Shown here: positions 8,400 through 15,766 of the stretch, piece after piece
How the letters are laid out: the number at the start of each line of letters is the position of its first letter
How positions within the stretch are numbered: position 1 is the first letter of the stretch
Source: an uncultured Acinetobacter sp.
GTDB lineage: Bacteria; Pseudomonadota; Gammaproteobacteria; Pseudomonadales; Moraxellaceae
Reading direction: 5' to 3'
Length of the DNA stretch: 34,285 nucleotides
NCBI RefSeq assembly: GCF_947624825.1
Contig: NZ_CANQLZ010000031.1
Location: forward strand, 1-34,285
Notes under the pieces: model-generated
Database searches by the model: none
The model's input: only the letters and a program-made list of their open reading frames with translations
Told to the model about the DNA's origin: nothing
Position numbers and translations under genes: made by a program

Positions 8400-8417
8400 A
8401 AGCAATTCCCATACCAA
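8400..8417 (-). promoter_or_regulatory. Sigma-54 promoter of glnA
   Basis: The minus strand reads TTGGTATGGGAATTGCTT: GG at -24 and GC at -12, exactly ten bases apart, inside a near-consensus YTGGYAYGR-N3-TTGCW. Transcription should begin near 8390, leaving a leader of about 50 bases. NtrC-type activation is the established partner of such promoters at glnA in other Proteobacteria. Confidence 0.8.
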
Positions 8418-8488
8418 CTTTTAAAAGCTAAGCTAAAACGTTGAAATCTTTGTCAGAATACGCGATTAAAGCCAATTTCTTTGTCGCT

Positions 8489-8528
8489 ATTATACTGTTT
8501 GGCAAGGGAAATGCACCATATTCAAACA
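8489..8528 (-). promoter_or_regulatory. Upstream glnA control region: candidate NtrC half-site and second promoter
   Basis: On the minus strand AATATGGTGCA (8512-8522) matches the right half of the NtrC site consensus, about 125 bases above the sigma-54 start site. A perfect TATAAT -10 (8489-8494) lies 17 bases below the half-site and has no good -35. This echoes the E. coli glnAp1/p2 layout, where NtrC sites overlap the sigma-70 promoter. The left half of the NtrC site is poor. Confidence 0.45.
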
Positions 8529-8896
8529 TGCTTGAGTGCTTTTCCTATCAAACAACCGAACCACGCCCTATAATAGTGCATTAGGGGCTAAAACTCAGCT
8601 AAAGATGTGCATTTTTTAAACAAAAATCCGCACTATTTGCAGCATTGCTGAACAACTAATTCAAATTGAAAAGCTTTTTAAAAAACCAAATCAGCCAATT
8701 GCTCAAAACATCAGCAATTTATTGGTCTAAAGTGCTATTTACCTCCCATTCAGTCAATTTTTATTGTTGTTTTATTTAGGAAAAAATCAATCTATTTAGC
8801 TTTTTAATAGCTTTTTTAGATGCTTGTCTACCAATTGAAGCGAGCACGAAAGCAGTGCATTGTTCAGTTGGCTAGTGCTTTTAGATCAAAGCTGTG

Positions 8897-8966
8897 ATTG
8901 CAGCAGATCATGCCAAGCCCTTAGGCTCAATTAAGCTGTGTGCGCTAAAATTGCAGCCGATCAAGC
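8897..8966. repeat. Two near-identical 17-base direct repeats, 53 bases apart
   Basis: ATTGCAGCAGATCATGC (8897-8913) and ATTGCAGCCGATCAAGC (8950-8966) differ at two positions. They could be paired sites for a DNA-binding protein upstream of the trpGDC promoter, or remnants of a small duplication. Confidence 0.5.
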
Positions 8967-9046
8967 TGCCGCATTGGCCTTTTAAAGCCTTTTAAATTGA
9001 AGCGCTTGATGTTAGCGAAATAATTGCGCAGAAAATGATTTTTTTT

Positions 9047-9055
9047 TGCTATCAT
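9047..9055 (+). promoter_or_regulatory. Extended -10 promoter of trpGDC
   Basis: TGCTATCAT is an extended -10 (TGN-TATCAT) after a run of nine T. A TTGCGC at 9024-9029 is 20 bases upstream, too far for an optimal -35. The leader to the trpG ATG would be about 110 bases. It holds two weak hairpins (ACACAT/ATGTGT near 9076-9109, GCAC/GTGC at 9135-9148). Confidence 0.55.
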
Positions 9056-9172
9056 GCCCATCGACTTATTTTTAAACACATGTTTGTCAGCACAGTATGT
9101 GTGATTTTAAGTTGTGTATTCTTAGGATAACCTCGCACAGTTAAGTGCATAATTTTTCAATAGGTTAAGCTC

Positions 9173-9757
9173 ATGCTTTTAATGATCGACAACTATGACT
9201 CCTTTACTTATAACATCGTGCAATATTTTGGCGAGTTAAATCAGCAAGTAAAAGTAGTCCGTAATGATGCCGTGACATTGGAAGATATTGAGCGATGGCA
9301 ACCGAAGTATTTAGTGATTGGACCGGGACCTTGCTCACCAAGTGAAGCCGGTATCTCCATTGCTGCTATTCAACACTTTGCCGGTAAAATTCCTGTGCTT
9401 GGAGTGTGTTTGGGCCATCAAAGTATTGGTCAAGCCTTTGGCGGCAATGTGGTACGTGCCAAAAGAGTGATGCATGGTCGTTTATCAGACATGTACCATA
9501 ACGACACAGGTATTTTTAGCCATTTACCCTCACCATTTGCTGCAACGCGCTATCACTCCTTGGTGATTGATCAAGCGACGCTGCCTGAGTGTCTTGAAGT
9601 AACCTGTTGGACCAATGAAGCCAATGGTGACATGGAGGAGATTATGGGTGTAAAACATAAGACATTGGCTGTTGAAGGCGTGCAGTTTCATCCAGAATCC
9701 ATCTTAAGTGAACATGGTCATCAGATCTTTAAAAACTTCCTTGAAAATTATGCTTAA
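9173..9757 (+). CDS. trpG: Anthranilate synthase glutamine amidotransferase component TrpG
   Basis: A 194-residue class I glutamine amidotransferase. It hydrolyses glutamine and feeds ammonia to a chorismate-utilising partner (TrpE, or PabB for the folate branch). The catalytic triad is visible: Cys79 in GVCLGHQ, and His173 with Glu175 in QFHPES. The oxyanion PGPCSP loop lies near residue 51. The start has AGG eight bases upstream. trpE is not in the window, which fits the split arrangement described for Acinetobacter, where a trpGDC cluster is unlinked to trpE and the subunit also serves p-aminobenzoate synthesis. It leads a three-gene operon with an 18-base gap to trpD. Confidence 0.97.
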   Translation: MLLMIDNYDSFTYNIVQYFGELNQQVKVVRNDAVTLEDIERWQPKYLVIGPGPCSPSEAGISIAAIQHFAGKIPVLGVCLGHQSIGQAFGGNVVRAKRVMHGRLSDMYHNDTGIFSHLPSPFAATRYHSLVIDQATLPECLEVTCWTNEANGDMEEIMGVKHKTLAVEGVQFHPESILSEHGHQIFKNFLENYA

Positions 9758-9775
9758 AAACGCTAGAGCCAATTC

Positions 9776-10822
9776 ATGAATATTCAACAAGCTTTAAATA
9801 ACATTACTAAAAACATTCATTTAACCGACGCTCAAATGCAAGCTGTCATGCGCAGCATTATGTCGGGTGAAGCCACCGATGCCCAAATTGGCGCATTTAT
9901 GATGGGTCTGCGCTTAAAAGGCGAAAGCATTGAAGAAATCACTGCAGCTGCACGGGTCATGCGTGAATTTTCCATTAAAATTGATGTCTCAGATCTTGAT
10001 TATCTGGTTGATATTGTCGGCACTGGCGGGGATGGGCAAAATTTATTTAATGTCTCAACCGCAGCCAGTTTTGTGATTAGCGCAGCAGGCGCCACCATTG
10101 CCAAACATGGCGGACGTGGTGTTTCGGGCAAATCCGGTTCTTCTGATTTACTTGAACAGGCTGGTATTCAACTTGATCTGAATATGCAACAAACCGAGCG
10201 TTGTATTCGCGAGCTAGGCGTGGGTTTCTTGTTTGCACCGAATCATCATCAAGCGATGAAATATGCAGCCGGTCCGCGTAAAGAATTGGGCTTTCGTAGC
10301 ATTTTTAACTTGCTTGGACCTTTAACCAATCCAGCTGGCGTGAAACGCTTTGTGATTGGGGTATTTTCACAAGAATTGTGCCGCCCGATGGCAGAAGTTC
10401 TGATGAATTTGGGTGCAGAACACGTCATGGTGGTGCACTCACATGATGGTCTGGATGAAATTAGCTTAGCCTCTAAGACTTATGTAGCCGAGCTCAAAGA
10501 TGGTCAAATTACTGAATGGACCATCATGCCTGAAGATGTAGATATTGAATCACAAACTTTAAGTGGTTTAAGTATTGATAGCCCTGCCGACAGCTTAAAA
10601 CTCATTAAAGATGCCTTAGGCAAAAAGAAATCGGCTGTTGGTGAAAAAGCTGCCAACATGGTGGCTTTAAATGCAGGTGCTGGTCTTTATGTATCAGGTT
10701 TATGTAGCAGCTATAAAGAAGGTGTGGCCTTTGCCCACGATATTATTTATGGCGGTCAAGCCTTAGAAAAAATGGGCATTTTGGTTGAATTTAGCAAAAC
10801 TTTAAAAGAATACGACGTTTAA
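9776..10822 (+). CDS. trpD: Anthranilate phosphoribosyltransferase
   Basis: A 348-residue enzyme that joins anthranilate to phosphoribosyl pyrophosphate, the second step of tryptophan synthesis. The PRPP/Mg loop VGTGGDGQNLFNVST (~80-94), the KHGGRGVSGKSGSSD loop (~107-121) and the anthranilate channel region with NLLGPLTNP (~177-185) are all intact. The length is usual for the family (330-350). It lies inside the trpGDC operon, 13 bases before trpC, and has a weak GAG ahead of its start. Confidence 0.98.
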   Translation: MNIQQALNNITKNIHLTDAQMQAVMRSIMSGEATDAQIGAFMMGLRLKGESIEEITAAARVMREFSIKIDVSDLDYLVDIVGTGGDGQNLFNVSTAASFVISAAGATIAKHGGRGVSGKSGSSDLLEQAGIQLDLNMQQTERCIRELGVGFLFAPNHHQAMKYAAGPRKELGFRSIFNLLGPLTNPAGVKRFVIGVFSQELCRPMAEVLMNLGAEHVMVVHSHDGLDEISLASKTYVAELKDGQITEWTIMPEDVDIESQTLSGLSIDSPADSLKLIKDALGKKKSAVGEKAANMVALNAGAGLYVSGLCSSYKEGVAFAHDIIYGGQALEKMGILVEFSKTLKEYDV

Positions 10823-10835
10823 AAGGATTTAAACC

Positions 10836-11642
10836 ATGATTGATATTGCCAATACCATTTTAGGTAAAATTATTGACCGTAAACATGACGATTTTAAACT
10901 GCGCCTAAAGCAAAAAAGTTTGTATGATGTTGAACAATTGGCGCAAGCTGCAACACCTGTACGTGGTTTTGCTGATGCGTTAAGCGCCAAACGTCCCGGT
11001 GTGATTGCTGAAATCAAAAAAGCCTCGCCTTCTAAAGGCATTATTCGCGAAAACTTCAATCCCGCTGAAATTGCTGAACAATATGAAGCTGCAGGGGCTG
11101 CGTGTTTATCGGTACTCACCGATGTCGATTTTTTCCAAGGTCATGACCAAAATCTTCAGATTGCCCGTAGCCATTGCAGCTTACCTGCCTTACGTAAAGA
11201 CTTTTTAATCAATCCCTATGGCGTGATTGAAGCCCGTGCGTTACATGCCGACTGTATTTTACTGATTGTGGCCTGTTTATCCGATCAACAACTTGAAGAG
11301 ATGTCAAAAACGGCCTTTGAACACAACCTTGATGTGTTGGTTGAAGTACATGATGAAGCAGAACTTGAACGTGCATTGAAACTGTCTGAGCGTTGTTTGT
11401 TAGGTGTCAATAACCGCAACTTAAAAACCTTTGAAGTCGATCTAAACACCTCACTGCGCTTAAAAGCCTTGCTTGAGCCAAGCCGTTTATTGGTCACAGA
11501 AAGTGGCATTGCCACCCCCGCCGATGTCGCAATGATGCAAGCCAACGACATTCACAGCTTCTTGGTGGGTGAAAGTTTTATGAAACAACCACGCCCTGAT
11601 CATGCATTTCGTGAATTATTTGGTCAACCACACAGCATCTAA
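10836..11642 (+). CDS. trpC: Indole-3-glycerol phosphate synthase
   Basis: A 268-residue monofunctional TIM-barrel enzyme that closes the indole ring from carboxyphenylaminodeoxyribulose phosphate. Key motifs: AEIKKASPSKGIIR (~56-69) with the catalytic Lys, the acidic LVEVHDEAE (~171-179), GVNNRNLKTF (~192-201) and VTESGIATP with GESFM as the phosphate-binding end. There is no fused TrpF domain. AAAGGA lies eight bases before the ATG. It is the last gene of the operon and is followed by a clear terminator. Confidence 0.98.
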   Translation: MIDIANTILGKIIDRKHDDFKLRLKQKSLYDVEQLAQAATPVRGFADALSAKRPGVIAEIKKASPSKGIIRENFNPAEIAEQYEAAGAACLSVLTDVDFFQGHDQNLQIARSHCSLPALRKDFLINPYGVIEARALHADCILLIVACLSDQQLEEMSKTAFEHNLDVLVEVHDEAELERALKLSERCLLGVNNRNLKTFEVDLNTSLRLKALLEPSRLLVTESGIATPADVAMMQANDIHSFLVGESFMKQPRPDHAFRELFGQPHSI

Positions 11643-11657
11643 AACTTACCAACAATA

Positions 11658-11686
11658 AAAGGGTGAATTCGTTTCGCCCTTTTTTT
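11658..11686 (+). terminator. Terminator of trpGDC
   Basis: AAAGGGTGAA and TTCGCCCTTT (one G-U pair) enclose the loop TTCGT and are followed by a T-run. It sits 16 bases after the trpC stop codon. Confidence 0.9.
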
Positions 11687-11773
11687 ATAAATTACATCTC
11701 CTCACTATTTTATAATTGCCGCCTTGCCGTATGCTCAGCAAAACGCATAAAAAAATAATGAGACATAACAATC

Positions 11774-12863
11774 ATGATCACCCCACATAACCGCCTTTGG
11801 TCACTTGCTTTGCCTTGGCTAAGCCTTGGTATTTTGTTGATATATCTTTTCCTGCCGCAACTGTTTGGCATTGTCATTTTATTGTCCATCGGCTTAATTG
11901 CCAGTGTCATCTGTGCCGTACATCATGCTGAAGTGATTGCACATAAGGTCGGTGAACCGTTTGGTACTTTGGTGCTTGCCCTGTCGGTCACGATTATTGA
12001 AGTGGCTTTAATTGTATCTATGATGCTCTCGGGGGGGGGATGCAGCTATGGGCTTAGCCCGCGATACCATCTTTGCGGCCATTATGATTATTTTAAACGG
12101 TATTATTGGTTTAAGTTTGCTTGTAGGTGGACGTAAACACCAAATTCAAGGTTTTAATCTTGAAGGTGTGACCGCAGCTTTAGGTACCATGACCATTATT
12201 ACCGTCATTGCCTTGATCGTACCCAATTATGTTGCAAACAGTAGTGGCATTTATAACCCAACTCAGCTGTTGTTTATGGCCTTTATTACTTTGGTTTTGT
12301 TTGCAGCATTTACAGCATTTCAGACCATTGGTCATCGGGAATATTTTTTACCGGTGATCTTAAACGACAAACCCTCTGTAGATGTCACCACCTTAGCACC
12401 ACCGAGCCTTAAAACCACCTGGATCAGCGTGGCCAGTTTAGTGGTGTCTTTAGTTGCCGTGGTGTTAAGTGCCAAAGCCATTTCTCCAACACTTGAAACA
12501 CTGTTAGCGCATGTGGGTGCACCTGTGGCAACTTTGGGGATTTTAATTGCCGCAATTGTATTGCTGCCTGAGTTTGGGGCGGCAATGCGTGCAGCCAAAG
12601 CCGATAAATTACAATCGAGTTTAAATCTTGCCATTGGCTCTGCCATTGCCAGCATTGGTTTAACCATTCCCACTGTGGCTATTTTGGCCGTGATCATGCA
12701 GTGGCCCTTAGAATTAGGGCTTGATGCAAAATCATCTGTGCTTTTAGTACTGTCTTTATTTATTGTGTCTAATTCACTGCGCACTGGCAATACCACCATG
12801 TTGCCGGGTGTATTGCACATTTGTTTATTTGCAATTTACTTATTTTTAAGTTTCGTACCCTAA
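11774..12863 (+). pseudogene. chaA: ChaA-type Ca2+(Na+)/H+ antiporter, frameshifted at a run of nine G
   Basis: Two overlapping frames together give one antiporter. The first (from 11774) encodes residues 1-~88, ending its good part at VALIVSMMLSGG. The second, readable from about 12041 in another frame, continues with DAAMGLARDTIFAA and runs to 12863. The break falls exactly in G9 at 12031-12039. With eight G the protein would be 362 residues, close to E. coli ChaA (366), with about eleven membrane segments and both acidic exchange motifs (HHAEVIAHKVGEPFGT, then LPEFGAAMRAAKADKLQ). The first frame as it stands stops at 12136. The cause may be a sequencing error in a homopolymer, a true null mutation, or a slipping tract that switches the gene on and off. 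Nothing else in the gene is damaged. Confidence 0.85.
12031..12039 (+). repeat. Homopolymer G9 in the antiporter gene
   Basis: Nine consecutive G within a coding region of roughly 40% G+C. One base fewer restores the reading frame. Confidence 0.95.
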
Positions 12864-12917
12864 CAATTTGCCCAACACTTACAGAGGATTGCAGTACACA
12901 TCACCGATTATTCAGCT

Positions 12918-12923
12918 TATAAT
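12918..12923 (+). promoter_or_regulatory. -10 element before the Smr-domain gene
   Basis: A perfect TATAAT lies 33 bases before the start codon. The -35 is poor (TACACA at 12895-12900 with a 17-base spacer). Confidence 0.45.
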
Positions 12924-12955
12924 GCGCACTGTGTACGCAACTCCTTTGTAAAATT

Positions 12956-13633
12956 ATGAGTAAACGAGATTCTTCGTTATCTAAAGATCAGTACAACTTA
13001 CTAAACGCATTTAAGAAGCAAATTAGCAATCTGCATGCAGCGGTTAAAGTGCCCGAACCTCAGATTGAAGTTGACCCAATTGCTGAAGAGATGGCGCTAT
13101 TTACCAAAGAAATGCGTGGTGTAGAAAAACTTGAGGCCAGTAATCGTGCCCAAGTTCGCGTGGCTGCTCAAAAAAAGCTCGATGCACAAACCCTAGCCAA
13201 GCGTGCCGCTGCCATGGGACCCATGCAAACCGATGATGCTTTGCTCTCAGATACAGTTGCAACCTTAAATCCTGTGGGTAGCCAAGCCAATTTAAGTTAT
13301 CGTATTGCCACTTTGCAGCATAAAGTATTTGAAGATTTAAAAGCCGGCAATTTACGTTGGTTTGAAGCCGTCGATTTACATGGCTGTACCGTAGAACAAG
13401 CTCGTGTTGCTGTGTTACAAATTATTCAAATTGCCAAAGATGAAAATCAAAATGTGATTAAAATTGTGCATGGCAAAGGTCCAGATGCCATTTTAAAAAC
13501 CTATGTCAATGGTTGGTTACGTCAACATCGTGATGTGTTGGCATTTGTGAGTGCACCTGAAAAACAAGGCGGGACTGGGGCAGTTTTAGTGTTATTAAAA
13601 CGCTCAGAAAAAAACCCAAAGTTTAATCAGTAA
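12956..13633 (+). CDS. Smr-domain protein (SmrA/YdaL-like)
   Basis: A 225-residue protein. Residues ~1-135 are charged, helical and of low conservation. Residues ~138-225 are a Smr domain with its two signatures: VDLHGCTVEQAR and IVHGKGPDAILKTYVNGWL, ending in GGTGAVLVLLKR. Smr domains are nucleases; the bacterial stand-alone forms nick DNA (SmrA) or cut mRNA at collided ribosomes (SmrB). The HGKG and NxWL text is nearer SmrA/YdaL than SmrB, but I cannot settle it by eye. No Shine-Dalgarno is visible. The gene stands alone between the antiporter and folE. Confidence 0.85.
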   Translation: MSKRDSSLSKDQYNLLNAFKKQISNLHAAVKVPEPQIEVDPIAEEMALFTKEMRGVEKLEASNRAQVRVAAQKKLDAQTLAKRAAAMGPMQTDDALLSDTVATLNPVGSQANLSYRIATLQHKVFEDLKAGNLRWFEAVDLHGCTVEQARVAVLQIIQIAKDENQNVIKIVHGKGPDAILKTYVNGWLRQHRDVLAFVSAPEKQGGTGAVLVLLKRSEKNPKFNQ

Positions 13634-13720
13634 TCGTATTCTTTTTTAAAGGCAGGCATTTTCCCAGATTTCTGTTACAATGCCGGCCTTGTTCAATATC
13701 AGTGTAAGTGAACACGTCTT

Positions 13721-14275
13721 ATGTCTATGCAGCAATCCTACGCAAACATCCTAACTGCCGTTGGTGAAGATTTAGATCGCCCAGGTCTTAAAGATACACC
13801 TGTGCGTGCTGCTAAAGCTTTTTCGTATTTAACGTCTGGTTATAGCAAAACATTAGAAGAAGTGACCAACAATGCGGTCTTCCCTTCTGATAACCGCGAA
13901 ATGGTGTTAGTGAAAAACATTGAATTTTATTCTTTGTGTGAACACCATTTATTGCCATTTTATGGTCGCGTGCATATTGCTTATTTACCAGAAGGTCATG
14001 TTTTAGGTTTATCTAAATTTGCCCGTATTACCGAAATGTTTGCGCGTCGTTTACAAATCCAAGAAAACCTCACGCAGCAAATTGCCGAAGCCGTGGCTGA
14101 AGTGACCGGTGCTCGTGGTGTGGCTGTCGTCATTGATTCAGCACATATGTGTATGATGATGCGTGGTGTAGGTAAACAAGAATCTACTACACGCACTGTG
14201 TCTTTTACCGGTGATTTTAAAACCAATAAAGATGAGCGTCGTGAGTTTTTATCTGCGGTGCCAGAAAGCTATTAA
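13721..14275 (+). CDS. folE: GTP cyclohydrolase I
   Basis: A 184-residue short-form FolE that opens and recloses GTP to 7,8-dihydroneopterin triphosphate, the entry to tetrahydrofolate. The zinc ligands are visible as Cys73 and His76 in [10 protein letters not shown] and Cys144 in [20 protein letters not shown] and [13 protein letters not shown] are also diagnostic. E. coli FolE is longer (222) because of an N-terminal extension; pseudomonad forms have this shorter size. A TACAAT -10 lies at 13676-13681. The gene is closed by its own terminator, so the cupin gene after it needs read-through or a separate promoter. Confidence 0.97.
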   Translation: MSMQQSYANILTAVGEDLDRPGLKDTPVRAAKAFSYLTSGYSKTLEEVTNNAVFPSDNREMVLVKNIEFYSLCEHHLLPFYGRVHIAYLPEGHVLGLSKFARITEMFARRLQIQENLTQQIAEAVAEVTGARGVAVVIDSAHMCMMMRGVGKQESTTRTVSFTGDFKTNKDERREFLSAVPESY

Positions 14276-14282
14276 GAAAATC

Positions 14283-14308
14283 AGCCTCAACTTGTTTGAG
14301 GCTTTTTT
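14283..14308 (+). terminator. Terminator of folE
   Basis: AGCCTCAA and TTGAGGCT enclose CTTGT and are followed by six T. It lies seven bases after the folE stop codon and 14 bases before the next start. Confidence 0.9.
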
Positions 14309-14321
14309 ATAGGATCACAGC

Positions 14322-14681
14322 ATGACTCAACTGTATATTGCCGGCCAAGGACCTGCAACAAGTGACACAACACTTGACTATCCACGTCCTGATCGTTTGG
14401 TTCACGGTAACCCTAAGCGCCTCACCCAAAGTTTATATGAACATACCAATATGAATGCCGGCATTTGGCAATGTGAAGTTGGTACTTGGAACATTGTTTT
14501 TGCAGCCAATAAACAAGAATTTTTTCATGTTCTTGAAGGTATAGTCCGGATCCATGATGCCAACACTCAAAGCTTTATAGAAGTTAAAGCCGGCGATGCA
14601 GGCGTGATTCCACCGGGTTTTGTCGGAACCTTTGAAGTTATTGCAGCTGTTAAAAAATATTTTGTGGTTGTCGATGCTTAA
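14322..14681 (+). CDS. Cupin-domain protein (Cupin_3/EutQ-like)
   Basis: A 119-residue single-domain beta-barrel protein. The conserved text around GIWQCEVGTWNIVFAANKQEFFHVLEGIVRI and then VKAGDAGVIPPGFVGTFEV is the pattern of the DUF861/Cupin_3 family, often seen in proteins that bind small ligands or a metal. The metal site looks degenerate: EFFHVLEG carries Glu and His, but the second motif has no His. The ligand is unknown. AGGA lies ten bases before the start (AGGATCACAGC). It sits just after the folE terminator and has its own terminator. Confidence 0.8.
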   Translation: MTQLYIAGQGPATSDTTLDYPRPDRLVHGNPKRLTQSLYEHTNMNAGIWQCEVGTWNIVFAANKQEFFHVLEGIVRIHDANTQSFIEVKAGDAGVIPPGFVGTFEVIAAVKKYFVVVDA

Positions 14682-14684
14682 ATT

Positions 14685-14711
14685 AAACCTGCCACCGCGC
14701 AGGTTTTTTTA
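14685..14711 (+). terminator. Terminator of the cupin gene
   Basis: AAACCTGC (14685-14692) and GCAGGTTT (14699-14706) enclose CACCGC and continue into a T-run. Confidence 0.88.
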
Positions 14712-14827
14712 GCACTTTTTAAAATAAGTTCACACGCAATCTACACATCGCTACACAACTGCTGTGCTCTTTGCTCGAGTTTCGTCCTACAGTAAAGATG
14801 AAATTTTATCTCAAAGGATCAAAGCTC

Positions 14828-15169
14828 ATGGCAGATAGCGCAAAAAAAACTGAAAAAAAAGCCTCAACCGCAAAATCCAAAACAGCCACCGAGGACAAAG
14901 TTAAAAAAACCAATACACCCAAAAAAGCAGATGAGAGCACAGCCAAAGCCAAAACTGCAAAAAAACCTGTGAAAAAAGCCGCTAAAGCAAAAGATGCCGA
15001 CAGCAAAGCTAAAACAGAGGTTAAAAAAACTGCCAAGAGCAAAAAGGCAGATAGCGAAGGCAAAGTTACCAAAAAAGCCACCACGGCCAAAAAGCCCACT
15101 AAAGCCAAAACTAGCAATAAAAGCGCTACCACAAAAGAGAAAAAAACCACCACTAAAAAAACCAAATAA
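14828..15169 (+). CDS. Lysine/alanine-rich histone H1-like protein
   Basis: A 113-residue highly basic low-complexity protein, almost wholly K, A, T, S, E and D, built of irregular AKK, KTAKK and KKAT-type units. It has no hydrophobic core, aromatic residue or cysteine and should be disordered. This composition is that of the C-terminal tail of histone H1 and of bacterial relatives (AlgP/AlgR3, PhaF tail, chlamydial Hc), which bind DNA or RNA non-specifically. AAGGA lies nine bases before this ATG; an in-frame start 19 codons upstream (14771) lacks one. Slippage in such repetitive coding sequence makes length polymorphism likely. A nucleoid role is inferred from composition only. Confidence 0.75.
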   Translation: MADSAKKTEKKASTAKSKTATEDKVKKTNTPKKADESTAKAKTAKKPVKKAAKAKDADSKAKTEVKKTAKSKKADSEGKVTKKATTAKKPTKAKTSNKSATTKEKKTTTKKTK

Positions 15170-15174
15170 CCCAC

Positions 15175-15199
15175 ATAAGGCCCCATAGTTGGGGCTTTA
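15175..15199 (+). terminator. Possible terminator after the lysine-rich gene
   Basis: AAGGCCCCA and TTGGGGCTT enclose a short loop, but the following tract (TATTG) is short on T. Partial read-through into the DUF4385 gene 19 bases on is likely. Confidence 0.5.
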
Positions 15200-15217
15200 T
15201 TGCATAAGGAACTGTCG

Positions 15218-15766
15218 ATGTCCAATCTGCCTATTCCACGTCGTGCCGCTCGTGTGCAATCCAATAGCTTTGACTATAGTTTAGATTTTAAAAAAATTAA
15301 TTTTCGCCTACGACCTGAGTTGTATCGTATTGGACGCGGTGAACAAGGCGTGTTATTAGTCGAACCCTATAAATCGGAGATTTTGCCACATTGGCGCTTT
15401 GCCGATGTAGAAAAAGCCACACAAAGCAGTGAAAAAATTTATCAACTTTTTTTAGATTATTTTGCGCAACACGACTTTGTCGGCGCAGACATGGCGCGCA
15501 AATTTTTGCAAATGGGATATACCCGTGCACGGCGTTATGCCAATCATCAAGGCGGTAAAAAATACAAAGGTCCAGTACCTGAGGACAAAAAAGGCTTAAG
15601 TGGCGCACATGGGCGTGAAGAATTACCACGCAGTCCAGAAGATCCAATTAAAGCCCAAGCTGCTGCTATTTTTAAACAAAAATGGGATCAAGCTAAACAA
15701 CATCCCGACTACCTCAGCCAAAAACAGCAGTTCTTAGATGGACTTAAAAATACTGCACAAAACTAA
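15218..15766 (+). CDS. DUF4385 family protein
   Basis: A 182-residue soluble protein from the ATG at 15218, which has TAAGGA seven bases upstream. A TTG six codons earlier is less likely. The family shows as FDYSLDFKKINFRLRPELYRIGRGEQGVLLVEPYKSE near the start, DFVGADMARKFLQMGYTRARRYAN in the middle and a charged YKGPVPEDKKG segment. Many basic and aromatic residues and the small size suggest nucleic-acid or cytosolic function, but none is established. The last 23 bases overlap the convergent Lnb-domain gene. Confidence 0.85.
   Translation: MSNLPIPRRAARVQSNSFDYSLDFKKINFRLRPELYRIGRGEQGVLLVEPYKSEILPHWRFADVEKATQSSEKIYQLFLDYFAQHDFVGADMARKFLQMGYTRARRYANHQGGKKYKGPVPEDKKGLSGAHGREELPRSPEDPIKAQAAAIFKQKWDQAKQHPDYLSQKQQFLDGLKNTAQN

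Larger units (their letters stand above)
8529..9172. other. Long spacer between glnA and trpG, no gene seen
   Basis: No credible open frame occurs here. It holds several separate short repeats: ATTGCAGC(A/C)GATCA(T/A)GC at 8897-8913 and 8950-8966, each preceded by AGCTGTG, and a tandem GCCTTTTAAA pair at 8977-8996. The right end holds the trpG promoter and a leader of about 110 bases. The middle (8590-8880) is A/T-rich with nothing I can name. Confidence 0.5.

Noticed and set aside
8820..8897. A 25-codon basic peptide frame in the glnA-trpG spacer
   Set aside because: There is no Shine-Dalgarno or nearby promoter and no sign of coding bias. It is within the length expected by chance.
12332..12820. 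A 162-residue frame on the minus strand within the antiporter gene
   Set aside because: It is antisense to a well-conserved membrane protein and has no independent support.
14806..15264. A hydrophobic 152-residue open frame on the minus strand
   Set aside because: It is the antisense of the lysine-rich gene. Lys and Ala codons read backwards give Phe, Leu and Val, so the apparent membrane protein is an artefact of composition, and no ribosome binding site supports it.
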